Below are positions 1-9,303 of a stretch of DNA of 64,000 bases, in pieces. The number at the start of each line of letters is the position of its first letter. Positions within the stretch are counted from its first letter, which is position 1. The position numbers and the translations under genes were made by a program. Origin of the DNA: Opitutus sp. GAS368 (GTDB lineage: Bacteria > Verrucomicrobiota > Verrucomicrobiia > Opitutales > Opitutaceae); the NCBI GenBank assembly GCA_945903465.1, contig CAMDOF010000023.1, forward strand, positions 1-64,000. The letters are read 5' to 3'. The notes under the pieces are model-generated. The model saw only the letters and a list, made by a program, of their open reading frames with translations, had not been told where the DNA came from and made no database searches.

Positions 1-1994
1 GTCGCGACTACCGTGCTGCCCGCGAGGAATTGCACCTGCGTCACCGTCGCCCCACCTGAGCCCGCCGTGGCGGTCGCCGTCATCGGCACGGTCGCGCCCG
101 CGGTCACCACCGCTCCGGCGAGCGGCGCGCTCAGAGCGATCGTCGGCGCTGAATTACTCACCGTTACCGTCACCGCCGAGGACGTCACCGCACTTGCATT
201 AGAATCGAGCGCCACCGCCGTCAGCGTATGCACCCCCGCCACCGCCGGAGTCCACGCCAGCGTATACGGAGCGACCGTCACCGGAGCCCCAATCTGCGCC
301 GCGATCCCGCTTGGCGGCGTCGCAAAGAACGTGACCGAATTGATCGTAGAACCGGCGACCGGCGCCGCGGAAGCGGTGACCGTGGCGGCGCTACCTACCG
401 TAGCCGTCGAGTTGCTGGCGGGAGCGGTGATCGCGATGGTCGTGGCGGACGTGGCGGTCACTGTGACCGCCGACGAGGTTACTGAAAGATTATTAGCATC
501 GATGACCCGCGCGGTGATGCTGAAATTACCGGCCGAGGACGGCACCCAAACGACAGAATACGGTGCGGAACTATCCGTACCGACAATGGTCGATCCGACG
601 AGGAACTGGACTTGAGAAATGGCCGCAGACCCCGCGATCACGGCGGCCGTGAGGGCCTGGCTAGCACCCACCGTGACGACCGCGCCCGTGGTGGGGACGC
701 TCACCGTAATCGTTGGCGACGTCGGGGTGCTGGCAACGCTCACAGTCACGGAAACAGCCGAGGAGGTTACAATCGTACCTTTATTGTCGGTGACTTTGGC
801 GGTAAGGGCGGCCGTGCCAGCAGCCAAGGGCGTCCAGCTGACACTATACGGGGCGGTCGGGTCGGTCGCAATCGAAACGCCATCAGCGAAGAACTGGACG
901 CTATCGATCGTGGTGCCGACGCCAGCGGTGGCATTGGCGCTCACGACGACAGCGGTGTTGACGGTCGCAGCCGAGTTATTGCTTGGGGAAGAAATCGTGA
1001 CCGTTGGCGCTGCGGCTAGAACGGTGACGCTACGGGTGGCGGCCGTGCTGTTACCCTTATCATCCGTGGCGATTGCAGTCAAAGAAACGGTCCTCGCGGT
1101 GGTCGGCGTCCACGAGACCGAGAACGGCGCGGAGAGATCGGTCGCAATGAGCTCGCCGTCGGCGTAAAAGGAGACACCTCCGGGCGCGGTATTCGGAATG
1201 AAACCGTCGGCATCGGTCGCGGTGGCGATGACAGTCGTGACTGACCCCACGGTGATGATATCGGTTACGCCGGGAGCGACGAAGGCGACAACTGGTCCAA
1301 CCCCCGGGCGAGCAAATAGAGTGATCGGATAGGAGGCGGTGGATTCCCAAGTGGTGACGTTATCACTAGCGGTCGCAACGGCCACGAGGTTGTAAGCGCC
1401 CGCCAGTAAAGCTAGAGGGATTGTCGCTGAAAGAGAGTAAGGGAACGTAGTCGAGACGCCGAGCGAAGTACGGGCAAGAAAAGCGTCCACCAGAAAAAAT
1501 TCAACTCCCCGAACGGCGCCGTCGGAAATCGAGGAGGAGGCGCGCACAAGTAAATCGGACCCTAAGGTGACCGAGGAATTACTGGCCGGCGACGACATAC
1601 TGGTGACCCGAACGGCGGAGACGGTGACGCTGACGGCGGGAGATGTCAGCGAGTTATTCGTAGCCGCGCTGCTATCGGTGGCGATTGCGGTCAACGAAAA
1701 CGTCCCCGGAACAGTCGGTACCCAGTTCACAGCGAAAGGGCCGGGGGCGACGGCGACGCCCACGGAAACATTATTGACGCGAAAATCGACCTGAGTGATG
1801 AAAGCGCCGGTGCTGGGAGTCGCCGTCGCGGTGAAGGCCACGCTATTGGTGGGTGAAGCGAGCGCGCCAAGGTTACCAGCGACCGGGGCGGTGACGGTAA
1901 CGTTGAGCGGAGGAGCGCCCCAGACGACGGGGGCGGTGACGAGCGCCAGAACGGACGCGAGCGGGGCGAGGATTCGCCTTAAAAAGGTATTCAT
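1..1994 (-). CDS. Secreted multi-Ig-like repeat protein (partial, C-terminus beyond window)
   Basis: The frame is open on the minus strand from the ATG at 1994 to the window edge (about 664 codons, no stop). It begins with a Sec-type leader (MNTFLRRILAPLASVLALV... then AWG-A-like cleavage region near residue 26). After that come at least seven repeats of roughly 90 residues, each starting with a pattern such as PTVTISSPSNNSAATV and containing VQFFADG and PYSVSWTP signatures. This is the pattern of bacterial Ig-like (Big_7/PF17957-type) domains. The gene starts 18 nt after the secretin stop on the same strand, so it is probably the last gene of the pilus-like operon. A large surface adhesin or a substrate of the secretin is a reasonable guess, but function is inferred only from domain type and position. 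The + strand reading frames here are antisense shadows of the repeats. The distal part may carry an anchoring or catalytic domain that cannot be seen. Confidence 0.85.
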   Translation of the reverse strand, partial: MNTFLRRILAPLASVLALVTAPVVWGAPPLNVTVTAPVAGNLGALASPTNSVAFTATATPSTGAFITQVDFRVNNVSVGVAVAPGPFAVNWVPTVPGTFSLTAIATDSSAATNNSLTSPAVSVTVSAVRVTSMSSPASNSSVTLGSDLLVRASSSISDGAVRGVEFFLVDAFLARTSLGVSTTFPYSLSATIPLALLAGAYNLVAVATASDNVTTWESTASYPITLFARPGVGPVVAFVAPGVTDIITVGSVTTVIATATDADGFIPNTAPGGVSFYADGELIATDLSAPFSVSWTPTTARTVSLTAIATDDKGNSTAATRSVTVLAAAPTVTISSPSNNSAATVNTAVVVSANATAGVGTTIDSVQFFADGVSIATDPTAPYSVSWTPLAAGTAALTAKVTDNKGTIVTSSAVSVTVSVASTPTSPTITVSVPTTGAVVTVGASQALTAAVIAGSAAISQVQFLVGSTIVGTDSSAPYSVVWVPSSAGNFSITARVIDANNLSVTSSAVTVTATSATTIAITAPASNSTATVGSAATVTASAAPVAGSTINSVTFFATPPSGIAAQIGAPVTVAPYTLAWTPAVAGVHTLTAVALDSNASAVTSSAVTVTVSNSAPTIALSAPLAGAVVTAGATVPMTATATAGSGGATVTQVQFLAGSTVVA

Positions 1995-2012
1995 GACGGT
2001 CGGCGGGGACAG

Positions 2013-4844
2013 TTACTTCGAACCCGAACGTGTGCGTGGCTCCGAGCTGGCGGGCGTCACGATGGTGGGATTCTGGAAGAGTGAATTGGCCGGGGTCGAT
2101 TTCAGCGATTGTTTCTTCGGCGAACCACCGGGGCTGACGAGATTGGCGGTGACAAAGATCAGCAGGTTGCGTTTCTGGGAGCTCTCGCCCTTGGATCGGA
2201 AGAGACGACCGACCAGCGGCAAGTCGCCAAAGAACGGAATCTTATCGTTTACTTTTTTAACCTCTTCCCGAGTGAGTCCGCCCATGACGAGAGTCGCGCC
2301 ATCCCAGATGGTGACCTTGGTGGAAATATCGCGGACGGAGAAGATGGGTTGATAGAAGCCCGGTGGGACCGTGACGGTCGTGGTGCCGGATATCGCGACG
2401 CTCGGGCCGCCATACTCGACGAAACCCTCGAACTCCGTGACCCTGGGATTGAGATCGAGGCTGATGCTATAATCGTCTTCCTCGACAGTCGGGGTGACCT
2501 TGAGTTCGACGCCGACGTTTCTGGAAGTGAACTCCTGAGGGGTACCGGCGGTGATCGTGACACCCGCGGCGCCACCCGCGACGGCCCCGGTACCGACTTG
2601 GCTCTGAATTTCGCCATAACTCTGCGGGTAGCGAAGTTCTTGAGCGACCGTGATGGTGGCGGGGTTACCGGAGAGGACGGTGAGTTTAGGAGAGCTCAGC
2701 AAGTCGGTGCCCTGACGTTGAGACAAGGCTCGGATAGCGGCACTGACATCAAATTCACCGACGAAGCCGACGATGTTGGCGAGAGCGTTAGCGGTGGCCG
2801 CGAGTTGGACGCCACCGGGGATGGTGGTAGGAGAAACTGGCACGCGCAATTGGCCCTGCGTTTGATTGGGGTCGGTGTCTGAGAGGGAGATGGCCGGATC
2901 CTTAATGACAAGAGCGTTGGAATTAGAAGTGCTGGGGAACGCGCCGACGAGAGGCCGAGTGACCCCGCTGCTCGTGTAGGATTCCTGAGCGTCGTAGATT
3001 TGGCGGCCATTGACATCCAAGACGGGAGCGCCGGTGTTGGCATTTACGCGAGGAATACCGCGGCGGGAAAGATTCCAAGTGACACCGAGCTCCTCAAGCG
3101 CGCCCTCTTGAACCTCCATGAACTTGGATTCGATTTCGACCTGACGGACATCGTTATAGCGGCCGAGGATGTTGCGGATACGCTCGTTGTTGCGGGCGGT
3201 CTGTGTGACGATAATCGCGGAACCGTCGTAAGCGAGAGAGCTACCCTCAACGGTGAAGCTAACCCCGGCCTGCTGGAGAAAAGAACGCATGGAGCCAGCT
3301 TCCCCGCTGCTGGGGGCGGAGTCGGCGGAGGTGGCCCCCGCGGCCGCGTAGGGATCAGCTTTGGCGCCGCCGCTGCTACCGGCGATACCGGTCATACGAA
3401 GCACGGTGGCGCGGGTGACGGGGAAAAACACGGTTTCGAGGGTTGACGTCTCACCGCCGGGGCGCACGACGACGGCGTCGGCTTGAACCTCGTATTGATA
3501 ACCGACGGCCTCGGTCACGAAATCGAGCACCCGTTTTAACGTCGCATTGCGGAGGGTAAGGGTGACGGCGGGATTCTTGCTGGTGGGATCAATGAGGACG
3601 ACATTGACGCCCTTGCTGACGGCCCCGACCGTGCGATCGAATTCCTCGGAAATGGCGCTGAGGGAAGCGACGACCTCGGAGATGGGCGCCCGCGTCCAGG
3701 TCACGGCGGGGATCGTAATTTCGGTGAGTTTTTTAGCGAGAGGGGCAACGGCGGTGGTGGTATCAGCGTCGCGCGCGCGCTCTTGGTAGATACCGGGGCG
3801 CTGCCAACTCTTCGCGACCTCTTCGAGTAATTGGGCGCGAGTTTTTTCGCGATTGATGACGCCCGCCTCGGTTTTTTCTTGAGCGATGCGGAGGAGAAAG
3901 CCCTTGGCGACGGTGTTTTCAGGATCCTGGGCTTCGATGCCACGGAAAGTGCCTTGGGCGCCGTCGATGTCGCCGGCGACGTACTGAGCGCGCCCCTTGG
4001 CGATTAATTGAGCAGTGGCCGCGCGATCGGCGATGAATTCGGCGTTGACCCCTTGCGCGACTGGCTTGGCCTCCGCGCGGCTGATTTGACGTTCGATGCC
4101 CTCGGAACGGGTCGATGATGGGGCGAGTTGCCCATGGGCGGTGAGGGAGTTGCGGGCACCATCGAGATCGTTGCGCTTGAGGGAGGCTTGCGCGCGATCG
4201 AGGAGTGCCGAGGATTTCTCTTTTTTGAGATCGGCAATCAACTTGGCGGTCAAAGGGTTTGCCGGGAGCGAAGCGAGGAGGGAATCGACGAGAGTGATGG
4301 CCTCGTCGGGGCGACCGTTACGGATTTGCGAGCGGATAGCGGCGAGTTGAGCTTGGCCACTCGCGACGAGATCGCCAATGCGCGCAGCTTCAGCGCGAGC
4401 GAGTTGGTCCGCCTCAATATCCGCGGCAGAAGGTCCGGAAGGGACGCGGCCAGGCTCGGGAATTTTGACATCCACCATGGAGGTACGAGCGTCGGTCGAA
4501 ATCTGGGCAGGAGCCGCGATGGCGAGAGGGGCTGAGGGCACGGGCGCAGGCGCGGGAGCCACGGGTTGGCGAGCGGCGCTGGCTTGGGCGACAGTCTGGG
4601 CCTCGATCTCGGCGCGAAGACGCTGCACGGCCTTGTCGTCGGGGGCGATTTTGGCGAGCTGAGCGAGGGCGCTCTGCGCGGCGGGGAGATCACCGGCGTC
4701 ACGAGCCCGCAAGGCATCGGACATGAGACGAATTTTGACGTCCGTGGGATTTTGCGCGAACGCCTGCCGCAAGGGCACGGCCGCAGCCAGCAAGGCAACG
4801 GCGAGCACGACGAGCGGAGACGCAGGGAGGGGGCGATTTTTCAT
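2013..4844 (-). CDS. Secretin, Amuc_1098 family type IV pilus-like outer-membrane protein
   Basis: 943 residues. A signal peptide (about 1-30, ending RQAFA) is followed by a TPR/coiled-coil-like alanine-rich region (about 31-340). An N-domain comes next (about 370-460, ending YEVQADAVVVRPG). The C-terminal secretin domain (about 690-905) carries the hallmark VMGGLTREEVKKVNDKIPFF and PLVGRLFRSKG followed by a LLIFVTANLV strand. Secretins form multimeric gated channels in the outer membrane for pili or type II secretion. The fivefold gene neighbourhood (Amuc_1102, 1101, 1100, 1099, 1098 order) identifies this as the verrucomicrobial pilus-like system rather than a generic GspD. It lies 61 nt downstream of the 1099-like gene and 18 nt upstream of the Ig-repeat gene, consistent with one transcript. 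Confidence 0.93.
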   Translation of the reverse strand: MKNRPLPASPLVVLAVALLAAAVPLRQAFAQNPTDVKIRLMSDALRARDAGDLPAAQSALAQLAKIAPDDKAVQRLRAEIEAQTVAQASAARQPVAPAPAPVPSAPLAIAAPAQISTDARTSMVDVKIPEPGRVPSGPSAADIEADQLARAEAARIGDLVASGQAQLAAIRSQIRNGRPDEAITLVDSLLASLPANPLTAKLIADLKKEKSSALLDRAQASLKRNDLDGARNSLTAHGQLAPSSTRSEGIERQISRAEAKPVAQGVNAEFIADRAATAQLIAKGRAQYVAGDIDGAQGTFRGIEAQDPENTVAKGFLLRIAQEKTEAGVINREKTRAQLLEEVAKSWQRPGIYQERARDADTTTAVAPLAKKLTEITIPAVTWTRAPISEVVASLSAISEEFDRTVGAVSKGVNVVLIDPTSKNPAVTLTLRNATLKRVLDFVTEAVGYQYEVQADAVVVRPGGETSTLETVFFPVTRATVLRMTGIAGSSGGAKADPYAAAGATSADSAPSSGEAGSMRSFLQQAGVSFTVEGSSLAYDGSAIIVTQTARNNERIRNILGRYNDVRQVEIESKFMEVQEGALEELGVTWNLSRRGIPRVNANTGAPVLDVNGRQIYDAQESYTSSGVTRPLVGAFPSTSNSNALVIKDPAISLSDTDPNQTQGQLRVPVSPTTIPGGVQLAATANALANIVGFVGEFDVSAAIRALSQRQGTDLLSSPKLTVLSGNPATITVAQELRYPQSYGEIQSQVGTGAVAGGAAGVTITAGTPQEFTSRNVGVELKVTPTVEEDDYSISLDLNPRVTEFEGFVEYGGPSVAISGTTTVTVPPGFYQPIFSVRDISTKVTIWDGATLVMGGLTREEVKKVNDKIPFFGDLPLVGRLFRSKGESSQKRNLLIFVTANLVSPGGSPKKQSLKSTPANSLFQNPTIVTPASSEPRTRSGSK

Positions 4845-4905
4845 TGCGGAAAAGTTTAGAGCGAAACGAACGTATTAAAATGAAAGGGAGGAAAGCCGAT
4901 TGAGC

Positions 4906-5766
4906 TTAGGGATTGGCGATCTCAACGTCGTCGGCATCGCGCGGGGTGAGGGTGCGAAGGTCGGGCTGAGACAGGGTGGCGGATGTTTTGATGACCTCGA
5001 TGGAGATCGGCTTGAGAAGAATTTTTTCGATCTTGAAAGTGGCCTCGCCGAGCTTGAAGGAGTCGCCGACGCGGACCTCGCGGGCGACGGTCTCCCCGGC
5101 CGGTGCGACGAAAGCGAACAAGGTCCCGGTGAACACGCGATCGCGATGAGTCAGCGTGACGTCGCGTTGGGATTTTTCGTCGTGTATGACAGCGGTCGCG
5201 ACGCGTTGCTTGGTGGACATGCTTTCGCCGGCAGAGATCGTTTGCTGGACGACATCGAAACTTTTAACGGACAGACCGAGCTCGGGGAATTTGCGGCCGG
5301 CGGCGGCGAGGTAAGTTTGGCCGGAAAGCACATTCTGAAAAATACCCTGACCGCTCTGGTCGCCACCGGCATAGCCGATCAATTGGAGGCGAAAAGGTTC
5401 TGGGCGGACGCTGATTAAGTCCAAGCCAAAAGCCTCCAGCTGATCCTCGTCGACCAAACTGGACGGTGGTTTTACGGTGAATTGCTTGGAGCGAGCGTTG
5501 TAGAAAATCTCTGGCGGCGTGAACGTGTCATAAATCCAATCGCGGCCACGCGACTGAGAGACGGGGGCGGCCCAATTTTCGGTCTTAATAGGAGGTGCCT
5601 CTGGGGCCGTGGCGACGTACGGGCTATCGGCGAGCACACCTGCGACCGACGGATGGGCGGAAGTCTGGGCGTGCTGAACGATCAAGGAGCCGAAGAGCCC
5701 AGCGGAGGCCAAAACGAGCACCGCCGCTACAACGATGAAAACTTTATCTTTGGTGAGGGCAGCCAT
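4906..5766 (-). CDS. Amuc_1099 family pilus-like system protein
   Basis: 286 residues with one N-terminal membrane anchor (about 8-30, VFIVVAAVLVLASAGLFGSL) and a periplasmic remainder. The N-terminal half ends in an IYDTFTPPEIFYN segment typical of this family. The C-terminal half has two small beta modules (RLQLIGYAGG and FKLGEATFKIEKILLKP) similar in style to GspC/PilP-type adaptor modules. By position and topology it probably couples the inner-membrane PilM/PilN/PilO-like parts to the secretin. It begins 3 nt after the Amuc_1100-like stop, so translation is likely coupled. The identification rests on synteny and topology; the biochemical role is inferred. Confidence 0.85.
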   Translation of the reverse strand: MAALTKDKVFIVVAAVLVLASAGLFGSLIVQHAQTSAHPSVAGVLADSPYVATAPEAPPIKTENWAAPVSQSRGRDWIYDTFTPPEIFYNARSKQFTVKPPSSLVDEDQLEAFGLDLISVRPEPFRLQLIGYAGGDQSGQGIFQNVLSGQTYLAAAGRKFPELGLSVKSFDVVQQTISAGESMSTKQRVATAVIHDEKSQRDVTLTHRDRVFTGTLFAFVAPAGETVAREVRVGDSFKLGEATFKIEKILLKPISIEVIKTSATLSQPDLRTLTPRDADDVEIANP

Positions 5767-5769
5767 GGG

Positions 5770-6858
5770 TCAACTGGTCGGAGCGACAGGAGCTGATTCC
5801 GCCGGAGGAGCGGCCGGAGGCACCAGTTCCACGAATTCGACGGTGACGGTGTATTTGGAGAGCGGCTTCAAAACGATGGGCGTGGCGGTAGCCACTCGGC
5901 TCGCGGCGGGCGGAGTCGGGATGGCTGGGGCTTTGGCGGGCTTAGAAGAAGCCCCGTCGACTGCGAGGAGCACGGAAGCGGCACTGGACTGATCGGCGGA
6001 GGCGACAGGTTCCTCGTTAGAGGCAGGAGCCACGGATTCTTCGGGAGTCGCGACGTCGACCTCAACCTCGCGGACCAAGACGGGAAGATCGAAAGCGGCG
6101 AGACGATTAAGGAAAAGGCGGAGAGCGGCGGTCTGCCCCGTGAAAACGAAGCGGAAAGCGAGGGTATCAAGGTACCCGGCGACGCGAGCGGACATCCGAG
6201 AATCAATGGTAAAGTAATCAGGCCCCGAGTCGCTGGAATCAACCGCGATCGCCGCGGCGGGATCAGCGGCAGCGGCGATGCGGGCCTCCCGTTCACTCTT
6301 GGTCAATGACCGCTCGCGCTTGACCGAGAGCAAGGCGCGCGGTTTGGCCTCGATCAATGATTCGAGCAAGTATTGCGCCACTTGGCGCTGGCGGAAAACG
6401 GGCTCCATATGCTCGGGCAGCGGACCCTCGTTGGCATATGCGGAGAACCCGAAGCGAGCGGCCTCGGCGCGGACCTCAACATCCTGTTTTTTGGCCAGTT
6501 CGCGAAGTTTTTCGACGTAGGTCGCGAGGTCAAAATAAGCATCGGTGCGGGCGGCGGGAGGCTTGGCGCTACGGATTTTTTCGGCGGCGGGCCCACGACC
6601 CTTTAACTCGGCCTGCATCGCCGCGGCCGCGGCTAGGGCCTTGGCGAGGTCGGTCTCGATCCCTTTGGAAACGGCCTTCGTGGGTGGTGGCCGGAGCTCG
6701 GTCATGGCCTGTAATTCGATCCGCCGCTCCTGTAATTTTTTAGCGGTGGTGCGGGAGGCGTCCCAACGCTCGAAAGTGAATGCCAGTTCACCGAGTGCGA
6801 GCGCCGTGCACACCGCGAGTCCGGTGGCGAAAAGAGGATTTTTGCGGTACCAGCTCAC
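5770..6858 (-). CDS. Amuc_1100 family pilus-like protein (PilO-like)
   Basis: 362 residues. A single N-terminal membrane helix (about 9-27, PLFATGLAVCTALALGELAF) is followed by a coiled-coil stretch (about 28-95, rich in Lys/Glu/Ala). Then comes an alpha/beta periplasmic domain (about 110-260), and an Ala/Pro/Ser-rich tail. This matches the PilO-like architecture of Akkermansia Amuc_1100, the protein reported to stimulate host TLR2. The start codon overlaps the stop of the PilM/PilN gene by 4 nt. The tail includes a low-complexity linker (SVAPASNEEPVASADQSSAA) before a last conserved beta strand. In this presumably free-living organism a host-signalling role is not implied; a structural role in the pilus-like assembly is more likely. 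Confidence 0.88.
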   Translation of the reverse strand: MSWYRKNPLFATGLAVCTALALGELAFTFERWDASRTTAKKLQERRIELQAMTELRPPPTKAVSKGIETDLAKALAAAAAMQAELKGRGPAAEKIRSAKPPAARTDAYFDLATYVEKLRELAKKQDVEVRAEAARFGFSAYANEGPLPEHMEPVFRQRQVAQYLLESLIEAKPRALLSVKRERSLTKSEREARIAAAADPAAAIAVDSSDSGPDYFTIDSRMSARVAGYLDTLAFRFVFTGQTAALRLFLNRLAAFDLPVLVREVEVDVATPEESVAPASNEEPVASADQSSAASVLLAVDGASSKPAKAPAIPTPPAASRVATATPIVLKPLSKYTVTVEFVELVPPAAPPAESAPVAPTS

Positions 6859-8594
6859 AGGGTTTTCTTCGGGTTAATCACCAAGGTAAAATCGAAGCGG
6901 AGGAGACCGTTTTGGCTTGGGTCGAATTTCTCATTCTCCACCGCGGTAATAAATTGCGAGCCGGTAAAGCTGGCGAGCAGCTGTTTGACGCGCTGGAGGG
7001 ATTGCGGGCTGACCTTGGACTGGGGATTGGAGATGTCGAGGAGGCGGCCGCTGAGGGTGAGGCGCAGCGGTGGGCCCGCGGGCACGACCGGAGCGAGGGC
7101 CGAGGCGGTGCCGTCGGGAGGGGCGGCCGCAACATCGGGAGGCGGCGCATCCGCGACGGTGCCGATTTCGGGGACGGGCGGGCGGACGACTTGGACGCGA
7201 TCGAGCCAGACATCCTCGATTTTGAGGAGGCGAGCCTGAAGATCGGCGAAGAAGTTAATCCAATTAGCCTTGGTCTCATAGGCCCCGTGCAACGCGGTGA
7301 TTTGCTTGGAAGTCTCTTGAATTTGACGAACATTTTCCTCGTTGCGGTGGGCGATCGCGCGGAGCGGCATGAGCTCACGGTCGACCTTCTGCAATTCTGC
7401 GAGAGTCGCACTGGTAATTTGATGGAAATAAAGAATGGGAGGGGCGAGGGCCAGCACGGCGAGAGCGGCGGCGAGCAGAAACATGGGCTGACGTTTCCGG
7501 AAATCGAGGGCGGCGGTCAGGGAAGCGGGCAGCAGGCTGGCCTCGGTCTCACCCTTGGAGGTTAAGCGAGTAGCCAAGCCCACGAGATCGGCGAGGACCG
7601 GGGATAAACGCTCGACGCCGGCGGCGCGGGCGTCGGCGGAGACGTCGACATTTTTTAACGGTTCGTAACGTTCGACAGGCACCCGCATCCGCTCGCCGAG
7701 CATTTTGGGGAGCTCGGCCATGAGGGAACCGCCCCCGGTGATATAGAGTGTCGCCGGGGCGGCCCCGCCGGAATGACGGCGATAGTTCACCTCGGAGCGC
7801 ATGATCTCCAACTGGAGCTTCTGGATAAAAGCGGTCGCAGCCTTTTGCACGGCCGCCCGCGACGAGGAGCCGGAGGGAAGGTCGCTGAGGCCAGACAAGA
7901 CCTGAATCTTCAAAATCTCAGCCGAGGAAAAATCGATACGCAACTCGTCGGCGATGGTTTGGGTGACGAAATTACCGGCCAAGGCGAGGGTGCGGATGTA
8001 AAAGCGCTCGCCCTCGAGGAAGAGGAGCTGAGTGGTTCGCGCGCCGATGTTCACGACGACGACGGGCGCGTGGACCTGGGGATAATTGTAGCGGAACGCG
8101 TGGCGAAGGGCCAAGCCCGAGGGCGTGGCTCGCTCAACGGGGAAACCGGCGGAGTCGGCCGCGGTGCAGAGTGACTGCATCGCGTCGAATTTTACCGCTG
8201 TGAGCATGACCTCGATATCAAAGCCATCATCGGCGACGACCACGTGATCCCAAACGACCTCATCAAGGGGGTAAGGGATATTTTCGACCGCCTCGAAGTT
8301 GATAATCTTACTGCGTTTTTCTTTGGCGACCGAGGGAGTCTTGATGAACTTGGTGAGGGCGAGATGCCCGGGAACGGCAATGGCGGCGCCGCCAGCGAAG
8401 CGGTTGCGAGAGCTGATGGCACCGAGCGACTGAGCGATTTCGATGGCCCAGCGGGCCTCGTGCGCAGGGTCGGAGCTGTGGGGCTCGAGCGCGAACTGCT
8501 GGAGGACCAATCGTCCCGATGCACCGAGTGTGAACACACCGCACGCGACGTGGCCTGCTCCAATGTCAACGGCTAGAACGCGGGGTGAACGCAT
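6855..8594 (-). CDS. Amuc_1101 family PilM-like protein with fused PilN-like C-terminus
   Basis: 579 residues in two parts. Residues 1-340 form an actin/FtsA-like PilM fold: RVLAVDIGAGHVACGVF at the N-terminus (phosphate-1 loop), VVVVNIGARTTQLLFLEG in the middle (phosphate-2) and LYITGGGSLM (adenosine motif). Residues about 368-392 are a membrane helix (MFLLAAALAVLALAPPILYF), followed by a coiled coil and a beta domain as in PilN. Type IV pilus systems usually encode PilM (cytoplasmic ATPase-fold) and PilN (inner-membrane) separately; here they form one chain. Its 3-prime end overlaps the PilO-like gene by 4 nt (ATGA). It is the second gene of the operon and links the cytoplasm to the envelope complex. 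Confidence 0.9.
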   Translation of the reverse strand: MRSPRVLAVDIGAGHVACGVFTLGASGRLVLQQFALEPHSSDPAHEARWAIEIAQSLGAISSRNRFAGGAAIAVPGHLALTKFIKTPSVAKEKRSKIINFEAVENIPYPLDEVVWDHVVVADDGFDIEVMLTAVKFDAMQSLCTAADSAGFPVERATPSGLALRHAFRYNYPQVHAPVVVVNIGARTTQLLFLEGERFYIRTLALAGNFVTQTIADELRIDFSSAEILKIQVLSGLSDLPSGSSSRAAVQKAATAFIQKLQLEIMRSEVNYRRHSGGAAPATLYITGGGSLMAELPKMLGERMRVPVERYEPLKNVDVSADARAAGVERLSPVLADLVGLATRLTSKGETEASLLPASLTAALDFRKRQPMFLLAAALAVLALAPPILYFHQITSATLAELQKVDRELMPLRAIAHRNEENVRQIQETSKQITALHGAYETKANWINFFADLQARLLKIEDVWLDRVQVVRPPVPEIGTVADAPPPDVAAAPPDGTASALAPVVPAGPPLRLTLSGRLLDISNPQSKVSPQSLQRVKQLLASFTGSQFITAVENEKFDPSQNGLLRFDFTLVINPKKTL

Positions 8595-8676
8595 AGATAA
8601 ATCATAGAATGGGCGATTTCAGATGGGGCGAGACGCGGCAAGTCGATTATGGTTACGACGAACCCTTGATTGTCGC

Positions 8677-9303
8677 TCACTTGGCCTCCCGACGAACAAA
8701 AGATGGGGTAGCCCGAGGGTACTCATAAACAAAGGGGGTGAGAAATTGCGGGAGCAGCACGCCGTCGTTGGGCGCCGCCAAGACGGCCCCGCGGGTTTGG
8801 AAGTTTTTTCGCTGCTCCGCAGCCACTAGATTCGCGGAGTAGGCTGACTTGAGGGCGGGCAGCGGCTTGCCGCCAACGGAAAGTTCCAGCCCCCAGTACT
8901 TGGGCTCGGCATGGAGTTGATACCGTTTTACCAATTCTGGCGGGAGATAAAAACGGACATCGGCGCGGCCCGCGTCCAAGGCAACGCACTCGACCTCCGC
9001 TCGAAAGTGTTCGAGACGGCGCTCGCCACCCGCCAAGGCCGGTAATTCAAACCCGACCAAGCACCCCACGCGAACGCGGCCGACCATTTGCCCGATCGAT
9101 CCAGCCGTGGGCTTGACCACGAGGGCCGCCGAAATCTCCCACCAATTACCAGGCGAGCCATGGGGCGCGCGTACATTAAGGCATTTAACCGCCGTTACCT
9201 CAACTTCTTCAGCTCGAGAGGACAGACCGCCGAACTCACCCAAAGCCATCAGTAATAGCCACCGGAGGGGATAAGAGGCTCGGGAATTGAGACGCACCCT
9301 CAA
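8677..9303 (-). CDS. Amuc_1102 family pilus-like protein
   Basis: 208 residues with a probable signal peptide (about 1-31, SYPLRWLLLMALGEFGGLSSRA), then a compact all-beta domain. Recognisable segments are VEVTAVKCLNVRAP, WWEISAALVVKP, VRFYLPPELVKRY and a long C-terminal beta/coil tail. It is the first gene of the five-gene pilus-like operon, 82 nt upstream of the PilM/PilN fusion on the same strand. Gene order matches the Akkermansia Amuc_1102 to Amuc_1098 block, the main reason for the family call. The function of the family is not well defined; secreted and associated with the pilus-like apparatus is as far as the sequence supports. Confidence 0.8.
   Translation of the reverse strand: MRVRLNSRASYPLRWLLLMALGEFGGLSSRAEEVEVTAVKCLNVRAPHGSPGNWWEISAALVVKPTAGSIGQMVGRVRVGCLVGFELPALAGGERRLEHFRAEVECVALDAGRADVRFYLPPELVKRYQLHAEPKYWGLELSVGGKPLPALKSAYSANLVAAEQRKNFQTRGAVLAAPNDGVLLPQFLTPFVYEYPRATPSFVRREAK

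Noticed and set aside
13-1794. Long + strand frames with many Val/Thr/Ala codons
   Set aside because: They are antisense to a continuous minus-strand frame with a leader and regular Ig-like repeats, so they are shadows.
2109-3446. + strand frames of 148-257 codons inside the secretin gene
   Set aside because: Fully overlap a high-confidence secretin frame; no leader, domain or ribosome-binding site.
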